In this document: one piece after another, positions 15,521-23,731 of the stretch
Numbering within the stretch: position 1 is the stretch's first letter
Layout of the letters: every line of letters begins with the position of its first letter
NCBI RefSeq assembly: GCF_910588395.1
Contig: NZ_CAJUPA010000010.1
Span: 1 to 60,646 of the forward strand
Length of the DNA: 60,646 nt
DNA from: an uncultured Faecalibaculum sp.
GTDB taxonomy: Bacteria > Bacillota_I > Bacilli_A > Erysipelotrichales > Erysipelotrichaceae
Direction of reading: 5' to 3'
Translations under genes and position numbers: made by a program
Notes under the pieces: model-generated
The model's input: the letters and a program-made list of their open reading frames with translations, nothing else
The model's database searches: none
What the model was told of the DNA's origin: nothing

Positions 15521-17044
15521 ATGGCTGAAAAGATCAAGCTGACGCAGCAGGAACAGGTCCGGCGTCAGAAGATGCAGGATCTCATCGATATGGGCATAGA
15601 TCCGTTTGGCGCGGCTTTCCACCGTACCCACAAAACAGGAGACATCGTTCCTGTCTATAAGGATAAAACGAAGGAAGAGCTGGAAGAGCTTCAGATTCCG
15701 GTCACTGTTGCCGGCCGGATCATGACCAAACGCCGCATGGGCAAAGCCGGCTTCATGCACATTCAGGATATTGATGGACAGATTCAGATCTATGTCCGCA
15801 AGGACGAAGTGGGAGATCTGCCCTACGAGCTGTACAAGAAAAACGACCTGGGGGACATTGTCGGCATTGCCGGTGTCCTCATGAAAACCGATCATGGCGA
15901 TCTGGCCATCCGGGCAAAGGAATATACCCACCTGTCCAAGGCACTTCGGCCCCTGCCGGAAAAATTCCACGGTCTCCAGGATACCGAAGAGCGGTTCCGC
16001 CGGCGGTATGTGGATCTGATCATGAACGATGAAGCCCGCCGCATTGCGGTGACCCGTCCGAAAATCATCCGGGCGATCCAGTCCTATCTGGATGGCCAGG
16101 GACTGATGGAAGTGGAAACCCCGGTTCTGCAGCCCATTCTGGGCGGTGCGGCAGCCCGGCCGTTCATTACTCACCACAACACCCTGGACATGCCGTTCTA
16201 TCTGCGCATTGCCACGGAACTGCCTCTGAAGCGTCTGATTGTCGGCGGACTGGAAGGGGTCTACGAAATCGGCCGTCTGTTCCGGAATGAAGGAATGGAT
16301 GCCACCCACAACCCGGAATTCACCACGGTGGAAGCTTATGTGGCCTACTCTGATCTGCACGGCATGATGGACCTGATCGAAGGTCTCTTCAAGTCGGTGA
16401 CCGACAAGGTCCTGGGTACGCATGTGGTGAACTACCAGGGTCTGGAACTGGATTTTGGAAAGCCCTTCAGACGGGTGACCATGTGCGAAGCGATTCAGGA
16501 GAAAACAGGCATCGACTTCAAGCAGGTGACGGATTTCGAAGAAGCGAAGAAACTGGCCGCCGAACATGGCATCGAGCTGGAGAAAAAGCACAACTCCATT
16601 GGCCACGTCATTTCGCTGTTCTTCGAGAAGTATGTGGAAGAGACAATCGAACAGCCCACATTTGTCTATGAGTACCCGGTGGAGATCTCCCCGCTGGCAA
16701 AGAAGAACCGGCAGGATCCCCGGTTTACGGACCGGTATGAACTGTTCATTGCGGGTCACGAATATGCCAATGCATTCTCGGAGCTGAATGATCCCATTGA
16801 TCAGCGGCAGCGGTTTGAAAAGCAGCTGGAACTGCGTGATCTGGGGGATGACGAAGCCAACGAGATGGATGTGGATTACGTGGAAGCTCTGGAATACGGC
16901 ATGCCGCCCTGCGGTGGTGTGGGTCTGGGCATCGACCGGCTGGTGATGCTGCTGACAGACCAGCGCACGATCCGGGAAGTGCTGCTGTTCCCGCACATGA
17001 AAAACCGGCAGGCCGGCAGGGACAGCAAAGACAAAGAGAAATAG
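15521..17044 (+). CDS. lysS: Lysyl-tRNA synthetase, class II
   Basis: 507 residues. Charges tRNA-Lys with lysine in the cytoplasm. An N-terminal OB-fold anticodon-binding domain (about 55-160, VAGRIMTKRRMGKAGFMHI) precedes a class II core. Motif 2 is FRNEGMDATHNPEFT (about 260) and motif 3 is GVGLGIDRLVMLLTD near the C-terminus. GGAGAG precedes the start. Monocistronic. Confidence 0.98.
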   Translation: MAEKIKLTQQEQVRRQKMQDLIDMGIDPFGAAFHRTHKTGDIVPVYKDKTKEELEELQIPVTVAGRIMTKRRMGKAGFMHIQDIDGQIQIYVRKDEVGDLPYELYKKNDLGDIVGIAGVLMKTDHGDLAIRAKEYTHLSKALRPLPEKFHGLQDTEERFRRRYVDLIMNDEARRIAVTRPKIIRAIQSYLDGQGLMEVETPVLQPILGGAAARPFITHHNTLDMPFYLRIATELPLKRLIVGGLEGVYEIGRLFRNEGMDATHNPEFTTVEAYVAYSDLHGMMDLIEGLFKSVTDKVLGTHVVNYQGLELDFGKPFRRVTMCEAIQEKTGIDFKQVTDFEEAKKLAAEHGIELEKKHNSIGHVISLFFEKYVEETIEQPTFVYEYPVEISPLAKKNRQDPRFTDRYELFIAGHEYANAFSELNDPIDQRQRFEKQLELRDLGDDEANEMDVDYVEALEYGMPPCGGVGLGIDRLVMLLTDQRTIREVLLFPHMKNRQAGRDSKDKEK

Positions 17045-17084
17045 AAAAAAGGAATATCTCCGGCGCAGGGGATATTCCTTTTTT
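17045..17084. terminator. Bidirectional terminator after lysS
   Basis: AAAAAAGGAATATC (17045-17058) pairs perfectly with GATATTCCTTTTTT (17071-17084), a 14-bp stem. Serves lysS and the convergent arsR-like gene. Confidence 0.92.
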
Positions 17085-17189
17085 CGGTGTCCGGCTTTGC
17101 GGCTTCCAGGGATTGAGACCCACAGAACCGGGAAAGACCGTTTTTCGCATTCATCCGGTTTCCGCCCTGCCACAAGGGGCGGCACACAG

Positions 17190-18203
17190 TCAGGCAGCCA
17201 GAAAACTGCCAGCTTCAGCTCCTTCATCATCCCGGACAGTCTCGTCAGCCGGGTTCATGCGGTAGTAAAACAGCACACGGATGTTCTGGTCATAGTCGCC
17301 GAAGTGCCGTCCGAAGAGATTCAGCCCCCCGGGGTGGACGGCACTGGCGGGGGCCAGGATCCGGAAGGGCAGAGTGTCCTGGGCTGTATCCTGCAGTGTA
17401 TTCAGAACATCTTCTGCGGTAACTGCACCAATCTGCGTGCCGTCCAGAAAGGTGCCTTCCCGGTTCACGACGAGTGTCTTGAGCAGGCCGTATTCCGTTC
17501 CCAGGGTCCACCAGCCGGGGGTATGCCGGCCTTTCCGGTCTCCGAAATCCCCGGGGCAGGTCCAGTTTCCCAGAGGCAGGCCCGCCAGTTCAAAGGCGAT
17601 GTCCGATTTCCAGTGGTTGTTGAATCCCGGATGCTCCGAGCAAAGCTCCATGCTGATTTCGATTTCCTCCACCCGGTGCAGATCCACGTCCAGCAGGGGG
17701 ATCGGATACCGGACCCAGCCGCTGGTGAACCAGAGCAGGTTCACCGCATATCGGTTGGCGGCTGTAAAGTACCGGGGATCGTCGATGCTGCCGAAAATCC
17801 GGTCTTCTCCGGCCATGCCGCAGGGAGCGGTGATTTCACACTGGTCGTAGGCGGAGATTGGCAGTTCCACTTCCATGAAGGACCGGGCGGAGTCTCCATA
17901 GTTGTTGTTGAAGATCACCTGGGCTTCGTTCAGTGCCAGGGTACAGAGCTTTTTGAGTCCCCGTTTGCCGGGTCTGGTGCTGCTGCGCACGATGCCGGCT
18001 TCTTCCAGGGCCTGAATGTGTTTGGTGATCACGGCGCTGGAGATGCCCAGCAGTTCACCGAGTTCCTTGATGGAGGCGTCTTTCTGCCTGAGGATCCGCA
18101 GGATCTCCAGGCGGTTTTTGTTTGCCAGAGCCTGAAAGAACGGAAGCGCGTCTTCTTCGGCTTTCAGGTACAGGATTTCCTTCGTTTCATGGTTCACGGG
18201 CAT
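17190..18203 (-). CDS. ArsR-type regulator with large C-terminal domain
   Basis: 337 residues from the ATG at 18203, which follows GAAAGGAAG; the longer ORF to 18263 lacks a ribosome site. Residues 20-95 form an ArsR-like winged helix (LANKNRLEILRILRQKDASI, then ISSAVITKHIQALEEAGIV). No metal-binding Cys pair is in the recognition region. The remaining ~230 residues are a beta-rich domain with many Trp and Gly (TGWWTLG is not exact; PGWWTLGTEYGLL is), presumably sugar-sensing. Such long ArsR proteins are common beside glycoside hydrolases in gut Firmicutes. It is divergent from the GH2/symporter operon and probably controls it through the ATTAG sites at 18458-18483. Confidence 0.8.
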   Translation of the reverse strand: MPVNHETKEILYLKAEEDALPFFQALANKNRLEILRILRQKDASIKELGELLGISSAVITKHIQALEEAGIVRSSTRPGKRGLKKLCTLALNEAQVIFNNNYGDSARSFMEVELPISAYDQCEITAPCGMAGEDRIFGSIDDPRYFTAANRYAVNLLWFTSGWVRYPIPLLDVDLHRVEEIEISMELCSEHPGFNNHWKSDIAFELAGLPLGNWTCPGDFGDRKGRHTPGWWTLGTEYGLLKTLVVNREGTFLDGTQIGAVTAEDVLNTLQDTAQDTLPFRILAPASAVHPGGLNLFGRHFGDYDQNIRVLFYYRMNPADETVRDDEGAEAGSFLAA

Positions 18204-18409
18204 CGCTTCCTTTCTGCGGCTGCCGGTGCAGGACACCGGTTCGGGCGGTATGACGGTTTCCATTATACATCGGTTTATACATCAGGATTCTGCCCGCTGT
18301 CCGGCGCAGCCACGGACGGCAGGGAACAGCCGGAGTCATCCGGGGTCATCTGGACAGGAGCTCCTTCTGCGGGCTGCGGGCAAAACGCCCCGGTTTGTCT
18401 CCCGGAGGA

Positions 18410-18447
18410 TGTAAGCGTTGACATCGGCTGGTGGCCTTCGTTATCAT
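18410..18447 (+). promoter_or_regulatory. GH2 operon promoter with perfect cre site
   Basis: TGTAAGCGTTGACA (18410-18423) matches the CcpA consensus TGNNANCGNTNNCA at all 14 positions. Its last six bases are a consensus -35 TTGACA (18418-18423). After 18 bases comes TATCAT (18442-18447). CcpA binding here would directly occlude RNA polymerase. Confidence 0.75.
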
Positions 18448-18457
18448 TCTCAATGTA

Positions 18458-18483
18458 CTAATAGATTAGTCAATCGGCTAATC
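18458..18483. promoter_or_regulatory. Candidate operator of the ArsR-like regulator
   Basis: CTAAT-AG-ATTAG (18458-18469) is an inverted repeat with a 2-base centre. A third half-site CTAATC (18478-18483) pairs with GATTAG (18464-18469). The cluster starts about five bases after the predicted transcription start of the GH2 operon, as expected for a repressor site. Confidence 0.5.
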
Positions 18484-18550
18484 AAATAGCGGTTCAATTA
18501 CGACAACAGAAGACGCCGGCAGGGCGCATGACATGAAAGGATAGACAACC

Positions 18551-20347
18551 ATGGAGATGAATATGACGAAGTTTCACGAACGGCTGCAGCATCCCAGACC
18601 GCAGATGATCCGGACAAACTGGACGGATCTCAACGGGCTGTGGGATTTCTGCTTTGACGACGACAATTCCGGTCTGACACAGAACGGATATCTCAGAGAG
18701 GATTTTTTCGACCGGCAGATCTGTGTCCCCTATGCATACCAGACCAGAAAATCTCTGATTGACTGCCAGGAACACCACCCCATTGTGTGGTACCGGCGTC
18801 CTCTTGCTGTCACGAGACAGAATGCCCGGCGCTATCTGCTGCACTTTGAAGCGGTGGATTACGCTTCGGATGTATTTGTGGACGGTCATCATCTGTTCCA
18901 CCACGAAGGCGGGCATACGCCGTTTGTGGTGGATGTAACGGAATACGTCCACGAGAACGCCATGCTGTATGTCCGGGCACAGGATTTCTGCCGTGCGGAC
19001 CAGCCCATTGGCAAGCAGTCCTGGAAACAGGAAAACTTCCTGTGCTGGTACACCAGAACCACCGGCATCTGGCAGCAGGTGTGGCTGGAGGAAACCGGCG
19101 AGCAGTATCTGCGGGAAGTGCGGATGATTCCCGATATTGACAATGCGTCTCTGGATCTGGATCTCTTTGTGGAAAACGCCAGCGACACGACACAGGTCAG
19201 CGGATATGTCAGCTTCCGGGGACAGCGGATCACATCCTTTGCCACGGCGCTGAAATCCGGACGGGCGAGAATTTCCGTGGATGTCTCCAGCGAAGATGCC
19301 AATTTCCGGCTGCATTTCTGGAGCCCGGCGGATCCGAATCTCTATGACATCGAGTTCGAGGTGCTGGAACGGGGCTGTTCCATGGACCTGGTCCGCAGCT
19401 ATTTCGGCATGCGGGATGTATCGGTCCAGGGCAGCAAGGTGTTTCTGAACAACCAGGAACTGTATCAGCGGCTGGTGCTGGATCAGGGCTACTGGAGTGA
19501 CGGGGGACTGACTGCCACACCGGCGCAGCTGCTGGCGGATGTGCAGAAGATCCGGGAGATGGGATTCAATGGCGCCAGAAAGCACCAGAAAATCGAAGAC
19601 GCCCGATACATGTATCTCTGCGATGTGCTGGGGCTGGTGATGTGGGCGGAAATGCCGAGTTTCTTCGAGTATTCCCACATCAGCAATGAAAACGTCATGA
19701 AGGAATTCCACGCCTTTGTGGCCAAACACATCAATCATCCCTCGGTCATTGCCTATACACTCATGAACGAATCCTGGGGCGTGAACGAGATTTACAAGGA
19801 CAGAAAACAGCAGGCGTTCGTGAATGGACTGTACTGGATGACCAGATCCCTGGACTCCTCCCGGCTGGTGATCGGCAACGACGGCTGGGAGCAGACCATG
19901 ACCGACATCGTGGCGGTTCATGACTACAACTCCGATCCGGAAACGCTGGCGGCTTCCTATGCCAATCTCGCACAGGCAGCCGGCGGCAGTCCCTCCCGGA
20001 CCTCCCTGCGCCACTGCTTCGCCCGGGACTACGGCTACAGTGGACAGCCCTTCATGATCTCGGAGTTCGGCGGCGTTGCCTACGACACCGGCACCCGGAC
20101 CATTGATTCCAGCTGGGGATACGGCAACCGGCTGGAGGGCCAGGAAGCGGTGCTGGAAAAAATGGCGGCACTGTGTCAGGCGGTTCACTCCATCCGGGAC
20201 CTCTGCGGGTTCTGCTACACGCAGCTCTCGGATGTGGAACAGGAAGTAAACGGACTGCTGGATCACAACCATGAATACAAATTCGATCCCGCTGCTATCC
20301 GGGAGATGATCACCGGCGGCAAACAGACCGGATTCCTGTTCCTGTAG
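18551..20347 (+). CDS. Glycoside hydrolase family 2
   Basis: 598 residues, no signal peptide, so intracellular. Order: sugar-binding beta-sandwich (1-180, with WYRRPLAVT and TTGIWQQVWLE), immunoglobulin-like domain (180-290), TIM barrel (290-end). Acid/base Glu407 is in NESWG; nucleophile Glu505 is in ISEFGG. It hydrolyses a terminal beta-glycoside. It resembles the beta-glucuronidase/beta-galactosidase branch, but the C-terminal N-x-K motif that recognises the glucuronate carboxylate is not seen: that place reads GLLDHNHEYKFD. A galactoside or other neutral glycoside is therefore as likely as a glucuronide. AAAGGA lies nine bases before the ATG. Followed by a GPH symporter that would import the substrate. 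Confidence 0.9.
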   Translation: MEMNMTKFHERLQHPRPQMIRTNWTDLNGLWDFCFDDDNSGLTQNGYLREDFFDRQICVPYAYQTRKSLIDCQEHHPIVWYRRPLAVTRQNARRYLLHFEAVDYASDVFVDGHHLFHHEGGHTPFVVDVTEYVHENAMLYVRAQDFCRADQPIGKQSWKQENFLCWYTRTTGIWQQVWLEETGEQYLREVRMIPDIDNASLDLDLFVENASDTTQVSGYVSFRGQRITSFATALKSGRARISVDVSSEDANFRLHFWSPADPNLYDIEFEVLERGCSMDLVRSYFGMRDVSVQGSKVFLNNQELYQRLVLDQGYWSDGGLTATPAQLLADVQKIREMGFNGARKHQKIEDARYMYLCDVLGLVMWAEMPSFFEYSHISNENVMKEFHAFVAKHINHPSVIAYTLMNESWGVNEIYKDRKQQAFVNGLYWMTRSLDSSRLVIGNDGWEQTMTDIVAVHDYNSDPETLAASYANLAQAAGGSPSRTSLRHCFARDYGYSGQPFMISEFGGVAYDTGTRTIDSSWGYGNRLEGQEAVLEKMAALCQAVHSIRDLCGFCYTQLSDVEQEVNGLLDHNHEYKFDPAAIREMITGGKQTGFLFL

Positions 20348-20435
20348 GACTCCCCGGCCCGGGAAACCCTCCGGGACACAACCCTGCCTGTTTACGGAAA
20401 GATGCAGGCAGATACAGACACAGAAAGGACACGAC

Positions 20436-21794
20436 ATGAAAACGAAACACACCGCCCCCGGCGCTGTCACCCGCCGGGAATACCTCGGCTACTTCTCCTA
20501 CGGCTTCGGCCAGTGCTTCTCCTACGGCCTTCTTGGCAGCTTCATTCTGTTTTTCTACACCGACATCCTGGGCATCTCCGCTCTGGCGGCCTCCACGATT
20601 TTCCTTATCGCCCGGGTCTGGGACGCCGTGAACGACCCCATGGTCGCAGGATTCATGGACACCAGACGGACGAAATCCGGCAAGTTCAAAGGATATCTGA
20701 AATTCGCGCCGCTTTTTGTGGTGATCTCCACGATCCTCTGCTTCTTTTCCCCGGATCTGGCCATCCAGTGGAAAGTGCTCTATGCCGCCATCACCTACAT
20801 CCTCTGGGGAACCGTCTACACCGTTTCGGACATCCCCTTCTGGTCCATCTCCGCAGTCATCACCAATGACCCCCAGACCCGCACCAACCTGGTGACCGCC
20901 GCCAACCTGGGCGTCTTTGCCGGGATCGGCATGGTGGGATCCCTGGTTCCCCTGCTCGTGGGCCTCTTCGGCCAGGGCTCTCTGGCCACCGGCTACTTCG
21001 TGGCAGTAATCATCATCATGCTCGCCGGCTACGGCTTCATGATGTTCGGACATTCCACGATCCGGGAACGGGTGGAACCCTCCGCCGGAGAAAAAGTCAC
21101 CATGAAGGACGTCTTCAAAAACCTGATGGTGAACCGGCATCTGTTCAAAATGCTGGCGATTTTCTTCCTGAACCTGTTCATGAACATCGTCAACGGCATC
21201 ATTCTGTATTTCTTCATCTACAACATGGGCAATGAAAACCTCATGAGCATCTACGGCCTCATGGGCACCTTCGCCGCCCTGGGCTTCTTCCTGATTCCCA
21301 ATCTCACGAAGAAATTCCGGAAAAAGGACCTGCTGGCTGCCATCATTGTGCTGGATATCATCGTGCGCATTGTCTTCTACTTCACCGGCTACCAGAACGT
21401 GACCATGCTGCTGGTCATGCTCATGCTCACTCAGCTCTTCCACGCCTCCCTGGGACCGGTCATGTCCAGCATGATCGCCGAAACCATCGAGTATTCCGAA
21501 GTGAAAACCGGACGCCGCTGCGAAGCCATCACCTTCTCCGGCCAGACCTTCATGGGCAAGCTCTCCGCCGCCGTGGCAGGCTCCCTCACCGGGCTGATCC
21601 TGATCGCCATCGGCTATGTCCCGGAAGCCGCGGTACAGTCCGAACAGACACTGAACGGCCTGTTCATGGTCGTCTCCCTGCTGCCTGTCGCCGGCGGTCT
21701 GATCCGTCTGGCAATCCTGCGGTACTACACCTATACCGAAGAAGCCTATAAAAACGATCTGGCAGTCCTGGCCGCCCGCCGCAACCCTGCCTGA
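20436..21794 (+). CDS. GPH-family glycoside:cation symporter
   Basis: 452 residues with about 12 transmembrane helices, major facilitator type. The N-terminal signature is clear: EYLGYFSYGFGQCFSYGLLG, LIARVWDAVNDPMVAGFMD and RTKSGKFKGYLKF, typical of the MelB/UidB/XynB glycoside-pentoside-hexuronide family that imports sugars with Na+ or H+. Cotranscribed 88 bases after the GH2 gene, so it likely imports the beta-glycoside that enzyme cleaves. Strong use of C-ending codons. Confidence 0.93.
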   Translation: MKTKHTAPGAVTRREYLGYFSYGFGQCFSYGLLGSFILFFYTDILGISALAASTIFLIARVWDAVNDPMVAGFMDTRRTKSGKFKGYLKFAPLFVVISTILCFFSPDLAIQWKVLYAAITYILWGTVYTVSDIPFWSISAVITNDPQTRTNLVTAANLGVFAGIGMVGSLVPLLVGLFGQGSLATGYFVAVIIIMLAGYGFMMFGHSTIRERVEPSAGEKVTMKDVFKNLMVNRHLFKMLAIFFLNLFMNIVNGIILYFFIYNMGNENLMSIYGLMGTFAALGFFLIPNLTKKFRKKDLLAAIIVLDIIVRIVFYFTGYQNVTMLLVMLMLTQLFHASLGPVMSSMIAETIEYSEVKTGRRCEAITFSGQTFMGKLSAAVAGSLTGLILIAIGYVPEAAVQSEQTLNGLFMVVSLLPVAGGLIRLAILRYYTYTEEAYKNDLAVLAARRNPA

Positions 21795-21805
21795 GTCCTG
21801 TTCAC

Positions 21806-21839
21806 ACCCTCCGGATCATCCGAACCGGAGGGTTCTTTC
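21806..21839 (+). terminator. Terminator of the GH2/symporter operon
   Basis: ACCCTCCGG (21806-21814) pairs with CCGGAGGGT (21825-21833), followed by TCTTTC. Confidence 0.75.
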
Positions 21840-21859
21840 TGTTTCTGTCGATGAGCCAT

Positions 21860-22002
21860 CCTGTCAGATGGCCTGACAGGGCATCAGCCGGAGGCGATGC
21901 ATGGCACAATGGCACTGCCGGGAAAGTGCCATTTTCCGGGAATATCTGACACTTAAGGGGATGCCAAATATCAACCGGCGTTCGTTGCCGGAAGCGCTTT
22001 CG
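21860..22002 (+). promoter_or_regulatory. Regulatory region of the hexitol PTS operon
   Basis: Three elements lie in the 250 bases before mtlA. CCTGTCAG/CTGACAGG (21860-21867, 21873-21880) and ATGGCACT/AGTGCCAT (21909-21916, 21925-21932) are inverted repeats; the second carries the GGCAC core expected of MtlR-like activator sites. CGGAAGCGCTTTCG (21989-22002) matches cre at 12 of 14 positions. I cannot place the -35/-10 with confidence. Confidence 0.45.
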
Positions 22003-22044
22003 GCCGATAGAATCAAATCAGAAAGAAAGAACGAGGAGAGAATC

Positions 22045-23730
22045 ATGAAACAGAAACTCCAGACTTTCGGCAGGTTCCTTTCAGGAATGGTCATGCCGAA
22101 CATCTCCATATTCATTGCATGGGGAATCATCACCGCTTTGTTCATTCCCACGGGATGGTGTCCCAATGAAACGCTGAATGCCATTGTATCTCCCATGCAG
22201 CGGTTTCTGCTGCCGATCCTCATTGCCTATTCCGGCGGCAAGATGGTCTACGAAGATCGGGGCGCAATCATCGGCGCCTGTGCCGCGGCGGGTGTGACAG
22301 CCGGGACGGAAACCCCGATGTTCATCGGCGCCATGATTGCCGGCCCGCTGGGGGGCTGGTGCATGAAACAGGTGGATGCCTTCGTGCAGCCCCGGACGCC
22401 CCAGGGATTTGAAATGCTGTTCACCAACTTCTCCGCGGGGATCCTGGGCGCGCTACTGGCAGTGCTGGGATGCCTGGCCATCGGCCCTGTATGCCTCATG
22501 CTCAACACCGTGCTGGAAACCGGTGTCTCCTTCCTGGTGAACCACGGTCTGCTCTGGCTGACCAGCGTCATCGTGGAGCCGGCCAAGGTCCTCTTCCTGA
22601 ACAACGCCATCAACCACGGGGTGTTCACGCCCATGGGCATGAGCCAGGTGGCGGAAACCGGAAAATCCATTTTCTTCCTGATCGAAGCCAATCCCGGTCC
22701 GGGATTCGGTCTGCTGCTGGCCTACTGTCTCTTTGGCAAGGGCAATGCGAAGGAAACTGCCCCCGGTGCGCTGATCATTGAATTCCTGGGCGGGATTCAC
22801 GAAATCTATTTCCCCTATGTGCTCATGAACCCGGTAACCATTGTGGGCCTGATCCTGGGCGGTATGGCAGGCGTGATCACCAACACCATCTTCGGATCCG
22901 GACTGGTGTCCGCAGCCAGCCCCGGCTCCTTCCTGGCGATCCTGGGCATGACAGCCCGGGACAGCTATCTGGGTGTCATCCTGTCCATTCTGATCGCCGC
23001 AGCGGTGTCCTTCGGGGTCAACGCCGTGCTGCTGAAGGCCTTCGGCAAGGAAAAGGATGTGGAAGCGGCAAAGAAGGAAGTCGCCGATTCCAAAGTCTCC
23101 TCCAAAGGCGGCATTCCGCAGCCGGCACCCGCCGGGTTTGCCCTGCCGAAACTCGCCTTCGCCTGTGATGCAGGCATGGGATCTTCCGCCATGGGAGCGG
23201 CCACGCTTTCGAAAAAGCTGAAAGCCGCCGGTGCCGATGCAGCCGTTCCACACTATGCCATCAATGATCTGCCTGCAGATATGGAAGCTGTGGTGACGCA
23301 GGCTTCTCTGGTGGAACGGGTGAAGAAACAGTGCCCGAAGGCGAACATCTACCCGGTCAACAATTTCATGGGCGGTGCCGAATACGACGAAATCGTGCAG
23401 GATCTGCTGAAACAGCCGGAAGCCCCTGCACCGGTGGTGACCAGCGGCATTGCCCGCCCGTCGAAAATCGTCTTTGCCTGCGATGCGGGGATGGGATCTT
23501 CCGCCATGGGCGCGGCAGCGCTGTCGAAAAAGCTGAGAGCCGCCGGTCTGGACATCCCGGTGGAGCATTCCGCCATCAATGACCTGTCCCGGGAAACCGC
23601 CTTCGTAGTGACCCATGAATCCCTGGCGGAAAGAGCCCGGATCCAGTGTCCGGATGCCCGCATCTGTCCCATCACCAGTTTCATGGGCGGTGTGGAATAC
23701 GACCGGATCGTGACGGAGCTGATGAACTGA
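22045..23730 (+). CDS. mtlA: Mannitol-type PTS EIICB with two tandem IIB domains
   Basis: 561 residues from the ATG at 22045, behind ACGAGGAGAG; the upstream extension is not family-like. Residues 1-335 are the EIIC channel: FGRFLSGMVMPNISIFIAWG, GTETPMFIGAMIAGPLGG, and the substrate signature FLGGIHEIYFPYVL. Two EIIB domains follow, the first around Cys374 and the second around Cys479, each in the motif FACDAGMGSSAMGA; each repeat ends NFMGGAEYDE or SFMGGVEYDR. Standard MtlA has one IIB domain. The two are similar but not identical, so an old duplication with a Pro-Ala linker between. It transports and phosphorylates a hexitol, most likely mannitol to mannitol-1-phosphate. First gene of a five-gene operon. 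Confidence 0.93.
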   Translation: MKQKLQTFGRFLSGMVMPNISIFIAWGIITALFIPTGWCPNETLNAIVSPMQRFLLPILIAYSGGKMVYEDRGAIIGACAAAGVTAGTETPMFIGAMIAGPLGGWCMKQVDAFVQPRTPQGFEMLFTNFSAGILGALLAVLGCLAIGPVCLMLNTVLETGVSFLVNHGLLWLTSVIVEPAKVLFLNNAINHGVFTPMGMSQVAETGKSIFFLIEANPGPGFGLLLAYCLFGKGNAKETAPGALIIEFLGGIHEIYFPYVLMNPVTIVGLILGGMAGVITNTIFGSGLVSAASPGSFLAILGMTARDSYLGVILSILIAAAVSFGVNAVLLKAFGKEKDVEAAKKEVADSKVSSKGGIPQPAPAGFALPKLAFACDAGMGSSAMGAATLSKKLKAAGADAAVPHYAINDLPADMEAVVTQASLVERVKKQCPKANIYPVNNFMGGAEYDEIVQDLLKQPEAPAPVVTSGIARPSKIVFACDAGMGSSAMGAAALSKKLRAAGLDIPVEHSAINDLSRETAFVVTHESLAERARIQCPDARICPITSFMGGVEYDRIVTELMN

Positions 23731-23731
23731 C

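Noticed and set aside
15494..17230. 578-codon minus-strand open frame opposite lysS
   Set aside because: Antisense of lysS; lysyl-tRNA synthetase motifs on the plus strand are complete.
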